In this document: in pieces, positions 8,445 to 15,908 of the stretch | Layout of the letters: each line of letters starts with the position of its first letter | Numbering within the stretch: the first letter of the stretch is position 1 | NCBI RefSeq assembly: GCF_023074055.1 | Contig: NZ_JADPKR010000098.1 | Coordinates: 1-64,000 of the forward strand | Direction of reading: 5' to 3' | DNA from: Bradyrhizobium sp. 141 | GTDB lineage: Bacteria > Pseudomonadota > Alphaproteobacteria > Rhizobiales > Xanthobacteraceae | DNA length: 64,000 nucleotides | Notes under the pieces: model-generated | The model's database searches: none | Told to the model about the DNA's origin: nothing | Seen by the model: only the letters and a program-made list of their open reading frames with translations | Translations under genes and position numbers: made by a program

Positions 8445-9602
8445 TTAAGCGGCCTTGTGCGACGGTTTGACGCCGCGCCGGCGGATGACGTCGATCAGGC
8501 GATCGACGTCCGCGAACGTGTTGAACATCCCGAACGACACACGAATGCCATCCCGCTCCGGCGAGATGCGGATGCCGTTCTCTTCGAAATGGCCGAGCCA
8601 TTCGGCGGCGGGCAGCGCAATGACGTAAATGTGCGGCGAGCGGTGCTGCCGCTCGCGGGGGCCGACCAGGCGAACGTCGAGCATATCGAGCTGCGCGATC
8701 AGGTGATCGCCGAGATCGAAGCAGTGGTTCGCAATGTTCTGCACGCCGATCGCGTCAATCATGTCGATGGAGGCACCGAGCGCCTGAATGGCCGGAAGAT
8801 TGAAGTTGCCGAGCTCGAAGCGGCGCGCGCTCGCGGCCAGTTCCAGTTTGTCGGATTGGGCGATGAGATCGGCCGGTATCTCGGCAAGGCTCGCTGCCGC
8901 AAGGTAAGCGGGCTCGAGCTCGGTCCTGAACTTGTCCCAATAGAGCAGCCCGAGCCCCTGCGGCACGAGCAATCCCTTGTGGCTGCCCGACCCGATGAAG
9001 GTCGCGTTCATGGCTTTGGCGTCGATCGGCACCACACCGATCGCCTGCATGACGTCGACGACGAAATAGAGACTCTTCTCCCGGCACAGGGCGCCGATGC
9101 TCTCGACATCGAAGCGGTGGCCGGCGTGGAACGTCACCAGCGACATCGAGATCACGCGCGTGTTCTCATCAATATAGGGGCGAATGCTCTCGTCGTTGGC
9201 GATGTCCGTCATCGGCACGAACTCGACCGTTACGCCCCTCCGTTGCAGATTGAGGAACGCATAGGCGTTGTTTGGATGATCGCCGTGAATCATCAGCACC
9301 TTGTCGCCGGCGCGCAGAGGCAGCGCATTCGCAGCGATGTTCATGCTCTCCGAGGTGTTCTTGGTGAAGGCGATCTCAACGGGGGACGCGCCCAGAAACC
9401 GCGCGACTTTCGCGCGGGTTGCTTCGACGCGATCGAGCCACACGTTTTTCGGTCCGGCCGTCTCCAGTCCTTCGCGAAGGAAGAGGTCGATCGCCGCCTT
9501 GACGGGGCGGGCAAGCGGCGTCTGGAAGCCCGAGTCGAGATAGGTGATCCGCTCGGCAGCCGGGAATTCCTTCCGCACGGCGTCAACGTCGTAGTGACCT
9601 GA
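8445..9602 (-). CDS. Class V (PLP) aminotransferase / cysteine-desulfurase-like enzyme
   Basis: A 385-residue fold-type I PLP enzyme of the NifS/isopenicillin N epimerase group. The Schiff-base lysine is in GSGSHKGLLVPQG. FTKNTSESMNIAAN (phosphate-binding region) and VVDVMQAIGVVPID (aspartate contacting the pyridine N) are clear. The first ATG-type start would be upstream, but a TTG at 9602 (LSGHYDVDAV) is preceded by AGGAGG five bases away and matches the family N-terminus, so I choose it. The reaction cannot be told: desulfurase, epimerase, lyase and aminotransferase are all in the family. First gene of the ABC transporter operon, so probably catabolic. Confidence 0.85.
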   Translation of the reverse strand, partial: SGHYDVDAVRKEFPAAERITYLDSGFQTPLARPVKAAIDLFLREGLETAGPKNVWLDRVEATRAKVARFLGASPVEIAFTKNTSESMNIAANALPLRAGDKVLMIHGDHPNNAYAFLNLQRRGVTVEFVPMTDIANDESIRPYIDENTRVISMSLVTFHAGHRFDVESIGALCREKSLYFVVDVMQAIGVVPIDAKAMNATFIGSGSHKGLLVPQGLGLLYWDKFRTELEPAYLAAASLAEIPADLIAQSDKLELAASARRFELGNFNLPAIQALGASIDMIDAIGVQNIANHCFDLGDHLIAQLDMLDVRLVGPRERQHRSPHIYVIALPAAEWLGHFEENGIRISPERDGIRVSFGMFNTFADVDRLIDVIRRRGVKPSHKAA

Positions 9603-9713
9603 CAATCCACCCTCCTGTTCAGCCTGCCGGCGAACTCTATGTGCGTTGCACAAATCTTACTCATCCGCCGGCAGCGCCAACGATATGAGCATTGGGGGTG
9701 ACCATCTAGATCT

Positions 9714-9754
9714 ATTATCAAATTCCGATAGCATTAATTCCGAAAAATGATAAT
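9714..9754. promoter_or_regulatory. Candidate IclR operator between divergent genes
   Basis: An imperfect inverted repeat: ATTATCAAATTCCG (9714-9727) against the reverse complement ATTATCATTTTTCG of 9741-9754. Eleven of fourteen positions match, with a 13-base spacer. A short direct repeat AATTCCGA (9721-9728, 9736-9743) lies inside. It sits 30 bases before the IclR-type gene and about 112 bases before the aminotransferase operon. This is the natural place for an operator controlling both. Confidence 0.5.
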
Positions 9755-9784
9755 TACTGACATGCCAGAAACCAAAGGACGCGC

Positions 9785-10582
9785 ATGACGGAAGCAAGGG
9801 CCGAGGCAAAGGGCGACGGACCGCTCGACCGCGCGTTTGCGATCGTTGGACATATCGCCGGGCAAACCAAAGCCGTCTCGGTTGCGGAGGTCGCCAGTGC
9901 GCTGGCGCTGCCGCTGCCGACCGCGCACCGGCTGGTCGGAAACCTCGAGGAACGCGGCCTAGTTCAGAAGGCGCTCGGCACCAAGCGCTATGTAGTCGGC
10001 AATCAGCTCGTGACGTTGTCGGCAAGAGTCATCGGCGCGGCCTTCCGCACCGCGCGCCGGCATGCCGTCCTGCGCGCGGTTGCCGCCGAGATCGGTGAGC
10101 AGTGCGAGATCGGCGTGGTGCGCGATAACACGGTCGCGTACGTCGACAGTGTGCGCGTGTCGCAACCGCAAGGGCTCGAATTCAATCCGGGTGAAGCCGC
10201 GCCACTGCACTGCACGTCCACCGGCAAGATTTACATGAGCCGAGTGCCGGAGCGAGTGCGTGAGAAGCTGTGCCGGGCACTCCCTCTAACCCGATATACC
10301 GAAACAACGATCGTGGATGTCGAGAGCCTGCTGAAGGTCCTCGATGAGACGCGCAAACGGGGCTGGGCCAAGACGAATGAGGAGTATGTGAGAGGGGTCG
10401 TTGGCTGCGCGGTCCCTATCCTGTCTCCGGATCGTGAACTGATCGCATGCCTGGGTGTCTCCGTTCCCGTGGCGCGGGTTAGCTTCGCCGAATTGGACGG
10501 GTTCCTAGGCCCGCTACAGAAAGCCGCAGCGCTCTTGTCGGAAACGATCCTCCAGGCTGATGACGATGGGGACGACCGGTAA
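9785..10582 (+). CDS. IclR-family transcriptional regulator
   Basis: A 265-residue regulator. The N-terminal winged helix spans about residues 14-75 (AFAIVGHIA...VSVAEVASALALPLPTAHRLVGNLEERGLV). The C-terminal IclR effector domain includes CEIGVVRDNTVAYVDSV, PLHCTSTGKIYMS and GWAKTNEEYVRGVVGCAVPI. It is divergent from the aminotransferase/ABC operon across a 182-base region with an inverted repeat, so it very probably regulates that operon in response to its substrate. Confidence 0.9.
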   Translation: MTEARAEAKGDGPLDRAFAIVGHIAGQTKAVSVAEVASALALPLPTAHRLVGNLEERGLVQKALGTKRYVVGNQLVTLSARVIGAAFRTARRHAVLRAVAAEIGEQCEIGVVRDNTVAYVDSVRVSQPQGLEFNPGEAAPLHCTSTGKIYMSRVPERVREKLCRALPLTRYTETTIVDVESLLKVLDETRKRGWAKTNEEYVRGVVGCAVPILSPDRELIACLGVSVPVARVSFAELDGFLGPLQKAAALLSETILQADDDGDDR

Positions 10583-10738
10583 ACTCGCTCGCGCGATCGT
10601 TCGTTTCTGGCCCGTTGCGACCTATTGCGCTGCCGCACAACTTGGTCCCTATAGGAGAAGTAGCGCGTCACATTAGGCCGCCGGGTATGGGTACAGTGCC
10701 TAGATGGAACGCCCTCCTTCCGTTTCCGGAGTTAGACG

Positions 10739-11317
10739 ATGACATCGCCCGAAGATTTTTCACGGCTGCAATCCGTCATGAGCCAGACGGTCAAGGCACA
10801 CTGGAAGGCCTTCCTGTTCGAAGGCATCCTGCTCGTCGTTCTCGGCATCGCGGCGCTGATCCTGCCGCCGCTCGCGAGCCTCGCGATCGCGATCTTTCTC
10901 GGCTGGATGTTCCTGATCAGCGGCATCGGCGGACTGATCGTGACCTATTGGGCGCGCAGCACGCCGGGCTTCTGGTGGTCGCTGATCTCGGCCGCGCTCG
11001 CCGTGCTCGCCGGCATGCTGCTGCTCGCGCGGCCAATGCAGGCCGTGCTGACGCTGACCATTGTCCTCGGGGCCTATTTCCTCGCCGAGGGCGTCGCCAC
11101 CATCATGTACGCACTGGAGCACCGCCGCGAACTGAGCGGCCGCTGGTCGTGGCTCCTGATCTCGGGCCTCGTCGACATCGCGATCTCGTTCATGGTGATC
11201 ACGGGACTGCCGAGCTCGGCGGAATGGGCCATCGGCGTTCTCGTCGGTATCAACCTGCTGTTCGGCGGCGCCAGCCTGATCGGCATGGCGCTGGCGGCGC
11301 GCCACAGCAACACCTGA
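10739..11317 (+). CDS. HdeD-family membrane protein (DUF308)
   Basis: A 192-residue inner-membrane protein with six predicted helices in pairs (ILLVVLGIAALILPPLASLAIAIFLGWMFLISG; FWWSLISAALAVLAGMLLL; LTLTIVLGAYFLAEGVATIMYALEHR). This is the layout of HdeD, an acid-resistance membrane protein of E. coli; function in rhizobia is unproven. Start at ATG 10739. It ends 68 bases before the attenuator leader of the next gene, with no T-rich terminator seen. Confidence 0.85.
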   Translation: MTSPEDFSRLQSVMSQTVKAHWKAFLFEGILLVVLGIAALILPPLASLAIAIFLGWMFLISGIGGLIVTYWARSTPGFWWSLISAALAVLAGMLLLARPMQAVLTLTIVLGAYFLAEGVATIMYALEHRRELSGRWSWLLISGLVDIAISFMVITGLPSSAEWAIGVLVGINLLFGGASLIGMALAARHSNT

Positions 11318-11349
11318 GGCCCCTCGTCGCCTGCCGCGCCGATTGGGGG

Positions 11350-11378
11350 GTGACAAGGCGCCGATGGCGCGCTATATG
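11350..11378 (+). promoter_or_regulatory. Candidate sigma-70 promoter of the DAHP synthase attenuator
   Basis: GTGACA (11350-11355) and TATATG (11373-11378) are separated by 17 bases, a good -35/-10 pair. Transcription would begin near 11385, essentially at the ATG of the leader peptide (11386). No Shine-Dalgarno sequence lies before that ATG. A leaderless leader peptide is what is known for trpL of Sinorhizobium meliloti, so the arrangement is plausible. Confidence 0.5.
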
Positions 11379-11385
11379 GCCTGCC

Positions 11386-11466
11386 ATGATCACCGTCGCC
11401 ACCAGCTATTTTTGGTACTTTAGCTACGACAGCTCGCTGGCGGCAGGAGGATCGCGCTCAATCTGA
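11386..11466 (+). CDS. Aromatic amino-acid leader peptide (attenuator)
   Basis: A 26-codon ORF beginning MITVATS followed by Tyr-Phe-Trp-Tyr-Phe-Ser-Tyr at codons 8-14 (11407-11427). It holds three Tyr, two Phe and one Trp in seven codons, far above chance. The ORF ends at TGA 11464-11466, inside a set of mutually exclusive hairpins in front of the DAHP synthase gene. Known attenuators (trp, phe, his) use such runs to stall the ribosome when the charged tRNA is scarce. Here the codons report on all three end products of the shikimate pathway. It is too short for usual gene callers. Confidence 0.85.
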   Translation: MITVATSYFWYFSYDSSLAAGGSRSI

Positions 11467-11515
11467 AACATTGCAGCAAACGTCCGAACAAGCCGCCAGA
11501 CCTGGCGGCTTTTTT
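11398..11515 (+). terminator. Transcription attenuator of the DAHP synthase gene
   Basis: Segment 1 is GCCACCAGC (11398-11406), segment 2 is GCTGGCGGC (11436-11444), segment 3 is AGCCGCCAG (11491-11499) and segment 4 is CTGGCGGCT (11502-11510), followed by TTTTT (11511-11515). Pair 3:4 is a perfect nine-base-pair intrinsic terminator. Pair 2:3 (CTGGCGGC with GCCGCCAG, eight pairs) is the antiterminator. Pair 1:2 (eight of nine) protects the terminator. A ribosome stalled on codons 8-14 would mask segment 1, free segment 2 and so allow read-through. Confidence 0.85.
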
Positions 11516-11552
11516 ATTGGCCGGCAGGTTCTCAAAACGACAGGAGCCCGCC

Positions 11553-12638
11553 GTGCTGAGCACGACCGACGATCTTCGCATCCGTGAACTGAAAGAACTG
11601 AGCACTCCGGAAGAGGTGATGCGGGAGGTCCCGCGCACGCTCACCGCGACCCGTGTGGTGATGGCCGCGCGCAACGCCGTCCATGCCATCCTCACCGGCC
11701 AGGACGACCGCCTTCTGGTCGTCGTCGGTCCCTGCTCGGTGCATGACCCCAGGGCCGCGCTCGAATATGCCGAGCGCCTCGCGAGCTTGCGCGAAGACCT
11801 CGCCGACCAGCTCGAGATCGTGATGCGGGTCTATTTCGAGAAGCCGCGCACCACGGTCGGCTGGAAGGGCCTGATCAACGATCCCGATCTCGACGGCAGC
11901 TTCGACATCAACAAGGGTCTGCGGCTGGCACGCAACGTGCTGTCGGCGGTGAACAATCTCGGCCTGCCCGCCGGCACGGAATTCCTCGATATGACGACGC
12001 CGCAATACATCGCCGACCTCGTGTCCTGGGCCGCGATCGGCGCGCGCACGACCGAGAGCCAGATCCACCGCGAGCTGGCTTCCGGGCTGTCGTGTCCGGT
12101 CGGCTTCAAGAACGGCACCGATGGCAATGTCCGCATTGCCGCCGATGCGGTGAAATCAGCCGCGCATCCGCATCATTTCATGGCGGTGACGAAACTCGGC
12201 CGCTCGGCGATCGCCTCGACTGCCGGCAACGAGGATTGCCACATCATCCTGCGTGGCGGCAGCAAGCCGAACTATGACGCAGCAAGCGTTGCCGCGGCCT
12301 GCAACGAGCTGGCGAAATCCGGCGTCGCGCCGCTGGTGATGGTGGATGCGAGCCACGCCAATTCGAGCAAGAAGCCGGAGAACCAGCCGCTGGTAATGGC
12401 CGACATCGCCGGTCAGATCTCCGGCGGCGAAAACCGGATCATGGGCGTGATGATCGAGAGCAATCTCGTTGCCGGCCGCCAGGACGTGGTGCCGGGCAAG
12501 CCGCTCGCCTACGGCCAGAGCATCACCGACGGCTGCATCGATTGGCCGGCCACGGCGACCGTGCTCGAGCAGCTCGCCGATGCGGTCGAGGTCCGCCGCA
12601 ACACAAGCCGCGCCGGATTGCACGAGCGCTCCGCCTAA
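11553..12638 (+). CDS. aroG: 3-deoxy-7-phosphoheptulonate (DAHP) synthase, class I
   Basis: A 361-residue enzyme of the AroF/G/H type that condenses phosphoenolpyruvate with erythrose 4-phosphate, the first step of the shikimate pathway. Motifs: VVVGPCSVHDP, MRVYFEKPRTTVGWKGLINDP, GARTTESQIHRELASGLSCPVGFKNGTDG, and VDASHANSSKKP with the metal-binding His. The GTG at 11553 is preceded by AGGAG at six bases and fits the family start. The gene is directly behind an attenuator with an aromatic-rich leader, so control is transcriptional; allosteric control by one aromatic amino acid is likely too. The paralogue type (Tyr-, Phe- or Trp-sensitive) cannot be told. Confidence 0.93.
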   Translation: MLSTTDDLRIRELKELSTPEEVMREVPRTLTATRVVMAARNAVHAILTGQDDRLLVVVGPCSVHDPRAALEYAERLASLREDLADQLEIVMRVYFEKPRTTVGWKGLINDPDLDGSFDINKGLRLARNVLSAVNNLGLPAGTEFLDMTTPQYIADLVSWAAIGARTTESQIHRELASGLSCPVGFKNGTDGNVRIAADAVKSAAHPHHFMAVTKLGRSAIASTAGNEDCHIILRGGSKPNYDAASVAAACNELAKSGVAPLVMVDASHANSSKKPENQPLVMADIAGQISGGENRIMGVMIESNLVAGRQDVVPGKPLAYGQSITDGCIDWPATATVLEQLADAVEVRRNTSRAGLHERSA

Positions 12639-12674
12639 AGCGTGGCGAGCAAAGGTTCGGTCGCTTGCGCGCTT

Positions 12675-12699
12675 CACCTCTCCCCAGCGGGGAGAGGTG
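12675..12699. terminator. Perfect hairpin between convergent genes
   Basis: CACCTCTCCCC (12675-12685), loop AGC, GGGGAGAGGTG (12689-12699): eleven perfect pairs. There is no T-run on either side. The position, between the ends of the DAHP synthase gene and a convergent exported-protein gene, fits a bidirectional terminator. The sequence also resembles a palindromic repeat I recall as common in Bradyrhizobium intergenic regions. Confidence 0.55.
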
Positions 12700-12705
12700 G
12701 AGCGA

Positions 12706-12960
12706 TCAGCAGCCGCGGCAAATGCTCTTGATCTTGCGATCCAGCTCCGCGTCTTCCTTGTTCACGGGGCTATTCGGATTGCTCAAATTCTTCTCGCTCG
12801 GCACGTCGGCCGCGCGGGGCTGGCGGTGACCGACCGGTGCCGGCAACACCGAGCCAGAGGACGCTCCGCTGGATGTCGACCCCTTGGAACCGCCGGTCTG
12901 TGCTACCGCCGCGCCGCCAAGCAAGACCACGAGCGATGCTGCCACCATGATCTTCTTCAT
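12706..12960 (-). CDS. Small exported protein of unknown function
   Basis: Eighty-four residues. Signal peptide MKKIMVAASLVVLLGGAAVAQ with a cleavage site after AVA; the mature part is short, Ser/Gly-rich (GSKGSTSSGASSGS) and ends in a basic segment with two cysteines (DRKIKSICRGC). No recognised domain. It converges with the DAHP synthase gene and is upstream of nothing in an operon. Confidence 0.65.
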   Translation of the reverse strand: MKKIMVAASLVVLLGGAAVAQTGGSKGSTSSGASSGSVLPAPVGHRQPRAADVPSEKNLSNPNSPVNKEDAELDRKIKSICRGC

Positions 12961-13003
12961 GTCCGCTTCTCCATTCTCAAGCCGGCGCGCGCCCCATCAC
13001 CGC

Positions 13004-14098
13004 TCAGGTCTCGGGCGGATAGAGATGAACGTCGCCGCAATAGTCCATGATACGATAGCGCGTTTCGGCTCCCGCTTCACCCGCGTCGGGTGCGGTATTT
13101 TGCGGCGCCAGTACGTAGCTCGGCCCCACCGGCGATTTGCCGGCGCCGCCGGGAATGTCGACGACATAGTCCGGCTGGCACAGTCCTGACACCCGCCCGC
13201 GCAACTGCCGCATCAAGTCCTGCCCCTCCGCCAGCGTCGTCCGCAGATGCGCTGTGCCCGGCGCGAGATCGCCGTGATGCAGGTAGTAGGGTTTGATCCG
13301 GCATTCGACGAAAGCTCGCATCAAATCCGACAGAGCGGCGATGTTGTCATTGACGCCGCGCAAAAGCACGGACTGGCTCACCAGCGGAATTCCGGAATCG
13401 ACGAGCCGCGCGCAGGCGGCGCGCGCCGGCCCCATCAGCTCGCGCGCATGGTTGGCATGCACGGCCACCCAGGTGGTCGCGCCCTCGACCTTGAGCGCCG
13501 CGACCATCTCGTCGCTGATGCGCGCGGGATCGGCCACGGGGACGCGGGTGTGAAGGCGGATGATCTTGACGTGATCGATTGCCGCCAGATCGGTCATGAT
13601 CTCGCCCATCCGCCGCGGCGACAGCATCAGCGGATCGCCGCCGGTCAGGATCACTTCCCAGATTTCGTGATGCGAACGAATGTAATCGATCGCCGCCCGA
13701 TAGGCGCTGTCCGACAGCGCGCTCTCCTTGCCGGGCCCCACCATCTCGCGGCGGAAACAGAATCGGCAATAGACCGCGCAGACGTGAACGAGCTTGAACA
13801 GGACGCGATCGGGGTAGCGGTGCACGATTCCGGGAACCGGCGAATGCGGGTGATCGCCGATCGGATCGGCATTCTCGCCGGGCTGCATCTCCAATTCGTT
13901 TGCACTCGGAACGAATTGCCGCGCGATGGGATCGTCCGGGTCGGACGTATCGATCAGTTCGACCAGCGCCGGCGTGATGGCCACCGCATAGCGCGCGGCA
14001 ACGCGTTCGAGCGCCGGCAGCGCTGCTGCGGGCGCCAGACCTTCGGCGACGAGCTCAGCCGGCTCGCGCAGCGTGCGTGCAAGGTTCGTCTTCGTCAT
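13004..14098 (-). CDS. epmB: EF-P beta-lysylation protein / lysine 2,3-aminomutase (EpmB)
   Basis: A 364-residue radical SAM enzyme. The cluster-binding cysteines are C107, C111 and C114 in CAVYCRFCFRR, the CxxxCxxC motif; VILTGGDPLML is the GGDP element of the family and HLRTTLAEGQDLMRQLRG the PLP/substrate region of lysine 2,3-aminomutases. EpmB converts alpha-lysine to beta-lysine, which EpmA attaches to EF-P. Its start codon overlaps the stop of epmA by four bases and efp lies beyond, so the EF-P role is much more likely than lysine fermentation. Confidence 0.9.
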   Translation of the reverse strand: MTKTNLARTLREPAELVAEGLAPAAALPALERVAARYAVAITPALVELIDTSDPDDPIARQFVPSANELEMQPGENADPIGDHPHSPVPGIVHRYPDRVLFKLVHVCAVYCRFCFRREMVGPGKESALSDSAYRAAIDYIRSHHEIWEVILTGGDPLMLSPRRMGEIMTDLAAIDHVKIIRLHTRVPVADPARISDEMVAALKVEGATTWVAVHANHARELMGPARAACARLVDSGIPLVSQSVLLRGVNDNIAALSDLMRAFVECRIKPYYLHHGDLAPGTAHLRTTLAEGQDLMRQLRGRVSGLCQPDYVVDIPGGAGKSPVGPSYVLAPQNTAPDAGEAGAETRYRIMDYCGDVHLYPPET

Positions 14099-15159
14099 GT
14101 CTCACTTGACGTTTCATTTGCAGGCGGTGTCCACACCACCTGATCAATTCGCGATGCGCCGCTCGCCAGCATCACCAGCCGGTCGAACCCGAGTGCAACA
14201 CCGCTCGCCTCCGGCATTGCCGCAACGGCGGCCAGAAAGTCCTCATCCAGCGGATAGGCTTCGCCGTAACGGCGCTGCTTCTCCGCCATCGATTCCGTGA
14301 AGCGTTTGCGCTGCTCCTCGGCATCGGTCAGTTCCCCAAAGCCGTTGGCGAGCTCGACGCCGCACGCGTAGATCTCAAAGCGCTCGGCAACCCTGGGATC
14401 GTCAGTCTTCGCCCTTGCCAGCGCCGCCTCTGGAGATGGGTATTCGAACAAAATGGTCAAACGTCCCTGCCCCAGATGCGGCTCGACATGCTCGACCAGG
14501 ACCTTGCTGAAGATGTCCGACCAGGTGTCATCCTCGGCCACACGGATCTTGCTGGCCGCCGCCTGGGCGAGCGCGGCACGGTTACCCTCGTTGCCCGAGA
14601 TTGTCGACAGCAGGTCGATGCCGGCGAACCGTTCGAAGGCGCCCGCGACCGTCAACAGTTCCGGCTCAGCGAAGGGATCGGCGGTCCGGCCACGGAAGGA
14701 GAAGGTCCCGATCCCGGTCGCCTGCGCCGCACGGGCGATCACGACAACGCAATCGGCCATGATGGCGTCATAGGGCGCGCCGGCCCGATACCACTCCAGC
14801 ATGGTGAATTCGGGCAGATGCAGGTCGCCGCGCTCACGGTCTCGGAACACCCGGGCGAGCTCGAAAATCCGCGTCTCGCCCGCCGCCAGCAGCTTCTTGC
14901 AGGCGAATTCGGGCGAGGTCCGTAAGTATCGGCTGGCTCGGCTGCCGTCCGGCCGCATGACCTCGGTCCTGGGGGCGTGCAAATGGGTCTCGTTGCCCGG
15001 GGAGACCTGGAGGACGGAAGTTTCGACCTCTACGAACCCCTGCTCGGCGAAAAAGCCCCGTAGAGCCCCGGTAATGGCTCCCCTAGCCTGGAGGAACGGC
15101 CGACGGTCGAGGTGCCGTCCGGGCAACCAGAAAGGCGAGATCGGCTTGTCCCCAGCCAT
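14095..15159 (-). CDS. epmA: EF-P lysine ligase EpmA (PoxA/GenX)
   Basis: A 354-residue lysyl-tRNA-synthetase-like protein lacking the anticodon-binding domain, as expected for EpmA. Class II motif 2 is FRDRERGDLHLPEFTMLEWY; motif 3 is in GVALGFDRLVML. VETSVLQVSPGNETHLHA is typical of GenX. It ligates (R)-beta-lysine to a conserved EF-P lysine. Start is the ATG ending at 15159 (MAGDKPISPFW). Upstream in-frame codons are antisense to efp and non-coding. Coupled to epmB by an ATGA overlap and divergent from efp. Confidence 0.92.
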   Translation of the reverse strand: MAGDKPISPFWLPGRHLDRRPFLQARGAITGALRGFFAEQGFVEVETSVLQVSPGNETHLHAPRTEVMRPDGSRASRYLRTSPEFACKKLLAAGETRIFELARVFRDRERGDLHLPEFTMLEWYRAGAPYDAIMADCVVVIARAAQATGIGTFSFRGRTADPFAEPELLTVAGAFERFAGIDLLSTISGNEGNRAALAQAAASKIRVAEDDTWSDIFSKVLVEHVEPHLGQGRLTILFEYPSPEAALARAKTDDPRVAERFEIYACGVELANGFGELTDAEEQRKRFTESMAEKQRRYGEAYPLDEDFLAAVAAMPEASGVALGFDRLVMLASGASRIDQVVWTPPANETSSET

Positions 15160-15321
15160 TAGCCGGCCGCCCCCGTCCCGAGCAAAAGGCTGGCATCCAG
15201 CGGCAAAATCAGTATGTTGCGGCCCGAAACGGGTGCCGAGGTCCGATTTGAGGCCCCAACTCCCCCATCGATTTGACCACGTCCTGGCCCGAGCCGGGCC
15301 AAGCAAGCAGGAAATATAGCT

Positions 15322-15888
15322 TTGAGAGTCATCGCCAGTTCTATTCGCAAGGGCAACGTGATCGAGCAAGACGGCAAGCTTTACGTCGTCGTGAGCGCCG
15401 AGAACATCCATCCCGGCAAGGGCACCCCGGTCAGCCAGATCGAAATGCGCCGAATCTCGGACGGGGTAAAGATCTCCGAGCGCTACAAGACCACCGACCA
15501 GGTCGAAAAGGCCACGATCGAAGAGCGCAACTACACCTTCCTGTATGAAGATGGCGACGGCTTCCACTTCATGAACCCCGAGACCTACGACCAGGTCCAG
15601 GTCTCCAAGGACGTCGTCGGCGACGCGGCCTCCTATCTTCAACCGGACATGACCGTCAAGCTGTCGACGCATGACGTCAACGTGGTGTCGCTGGCGCTGC
15701 CGCAGCGCGTGACGCTGGAAGTGGTCGAGACCGAGCCGGTGACCAAGGGTCAGACCGCCTCCTCGTCTTACAAGCCGGCGGTGCTCTCCAACGGCATCCG
15801 TACCACCGTGCCGCCGCACATCGCCGTCGGTACCCGCATCGTCGTGATGACCGAAGACGGCTCCTACTCCGAGCGCGCCAAAGACTAA
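15322..15888 (+). CDS. efp: Translation elongation factor P
   Basis: A 188-residue, three-domain EF-P. The KOW-like N-terminal domain begins RVIASSIRKGNVIEQDGKLY; the modification-site loop is HPGKGTP with Lys33 (E. coli Lys34 equivalent). The C-terminal OB domain carries the EF-P signature around SSSYKPAVLSNG. It rescues ribosomes stalled at polyproline. The start is TTG at 15322 with AGGAA nine bases upstream; no ATG or GTG fits the conserved N-terminus. Its modifiers epmA and epmB lie on the other strand next door. Confidence 0.97.
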   Translation: MRVIASSIRKGNVIEQDGKLYVVVSAENIHPGKGTPVSQIEMRRISDGVKISERYKTTDQVEKATIEERNYTFLYEDGDGFHFMNPETYDQVQVSKDVVGDAASYLQPDMTVKLSTHDVNVVSLALPQRVTLEVVETEPVTKGQTASSSYKPAVLSNGIRTTVPPHIAVGTRIVVMTEDGSYSERAKD

Positions 15889-15908
15889 TCGAGGGATCAG
15901 AGCAGCAG

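Noticed and set aside
8457..9602. 381-codon open frame on the plus strand
   Set aside because: Antisense to the class V aminotransferase; Arg/Val/Glu-rich shadow.
12469..13050. 193-codon open frame overlapping the end of the DAHP synthase gene
   Set aside because: Out of frame with the true gene, spans an obvious hairpin, and is antisense to a small exported protein with a clear signal peptide.
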